From: an uncultured Ruminococcus sp.
GTDB lineage: Bacteria > Bacillota > Clostridia > Oscillospirales > CAG-272
Length of the DNA stretch: 49,168 nucleotides
Direction: 5' to 3'
Assembly: GCA_902797125.1 (NCBI GenBank)
Contig: CADBRS010000182.1
Location: forward strand, 1 to 49,168
Shown here: positions 48,743 through 49,168 of the stretch, in pieces
How positions within the stretch are numbered: the first letter of the stretch is position 1
How the letters are laid out: the number at the start of each line of letters is the position of its first letter
Position numbers and translations under genes: made by a program
The notes under the pieces: generated by a model
Databases searched by the model: none
What the model was told of the DNA's origin: nothing
What the model saw: only the letters and a program-made list of their open reading frames with translations

Positions 48743-49168
48743 TTATTGTTCTCTTCTTAGTTCGGGATCGGCGATCCTGCAATGATCGTAAACGGCCTGA
48801 TATCTTGCCGTATAGATGCGGTGTTCAGCATCCTGAAATGTGATTAGCGCCGGTAATATCCGCAACCCCTCTGCAGCTCCGGATTGAGCTTCCACCAGAA
48901 CCAGCGAAGGCATCGATTCGATATCGCTCTGAACGAACAGCATCCTTTTCGGTTCAAGCCTGAAATCTTTCATCGCGCTCATCAGTGCGGTCAATCGCTC
49001 GGGTCTGTAAACAAAGTAGACCAAGCCGCCGCTTTTGACCAGTGCGGCGGCTGCTTTACAAAAATCCGAGATGCCACCGGACGTTTCATGACGAGCCGTC
49101 ACTTTAAAGGGGTTGTTGTTCAGCTTGCCTGCGTCTGCTTTTAAATACGGGGGATTGCAGACCACGTA
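48743..49168 (-). CDS. N6-adenine methyltransferase, tRNA1(Val)-type (YfiC/YabB-like), 5' truncated
   Basis: The gene runs off the right edge of the window, so its N-terminal SAM-binding region is missing. The visible 140 residues open with VVCNPPYLKA or similar, in which NPPY is the catalytic motif of N6-adenine methyltransferases, and KVTARHET is the block that follows it in the YfiC/TrmN6 group. A Rossmann-type strand (GGLVYFVYRPERL) and a MPSLVLVEAQ strand complete the fold. Relatives methylate A37 of tRNA-Val, and a gene of this kind commonly neighbours holB-ricT in Bacillota, though here it is on the opposite strand. Confidence 0.85.
   Translation of the reverse strand, partial: YVVCNPPYLKADAGKLNNNPFKVTARHETSGGISDFCKAAAALVKSGGLVYFVYRPERLTALMSAMKDFRLEPKRMLFVQSDIESMPSLVLVEAQSGAAEGLRILPALITFQDAEHRIYTARYQAVYDHCRIADPELRREQ

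Noticed and set aside
1..49168. CRISPR arrays, insertion sequences, prophage or integrase genes
   Set aside because: No regularly spaced repeats, transposase, integrase or phage structural genes were seen.

Overview
The window looks like an anaerobic, spore-former-related Bacillota genome of class Clostridia. The evidence is medium GC, Gram-positive lipoproteins, a holB-ricT pair, ECF-type vitamin transporters under riboswitches, VanZ, DUF975, clostridial GldG/DUF4340 proteins and a LexA-family repressor. The genus cannot be fixed from sequence alone. Nearly all DNA is coding, genes sit in short tight operons, and promoters often match TTGACA-17-TATAAT. No phage, insertion sequence, integrase or CRISPR array is visible.

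Layout. 1-3.0 kb: end of a MacB/FtsX-type permease, its ATPase, and a beta-lactamase-fold serine hydrolase. 3.0-9.0 kb (minus): a LexA-like repressor that has lost its autocleavage residues, an orphan solute-binding lipoprotein with a tiny leader ORF, PEP carboxykinase (pckA), and an unrecognised lipoprotein. 9.1-12.4 kb (plus): a PfkB sugar kinase, then a glycyl radical enzyme without the usual Cys-x-Glu motif; an intrinsic terminator separates the two. 12.4-15.1 kb (minus): vanZ, a COG2509-type flavoprotein and a small hypothetical gene. 15.2-19.0 kb (plus): fused aroE-aroK, aroQ, an M3 oligopeptidase, and an HPr-like protein without the phosphorylatable His. 19.1-21.9 kb (minus): a vitamin/precursor uptake operon, THF riboswitch - folT - folC - preQ1 riboswitch - queT. 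22.0-24.9 kb (plus): an MBOAT acyltransferase and a DHHW-motif partner for surface-polymer O-acylation.

25.0-35.5 kb (minus) is one seven-gene unit: GldA-type ATPase, ABC-2 permease, two tandem GldG-like proteins, a DUF4340 protein with an N-terminal InlB-type repeat, a GH38-like glycosidase and a DUF975 membrane protein. 42.5-45.9 kb (plus) carries a smaller version (ATPase, permease, GldG-like), whose ATPase has lost the Q-loop, signature, D-loop and H-loop residues. These two related gliding-type ABC systems, of unknown function in Clostridia, are the most intriguing part of the window.

Between them lie cca, a HAD hydrolase, two CCA-less tRNA genes (Tyr, Thr), greA, and a heterodimeric ABC exporter with one degenerate ATP site. 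The end carries holB, an unusually long ricT with arginine/asparagine-rich tails, and a convergent, truncated tRNA-type N6-adenine methyltransferase gene.
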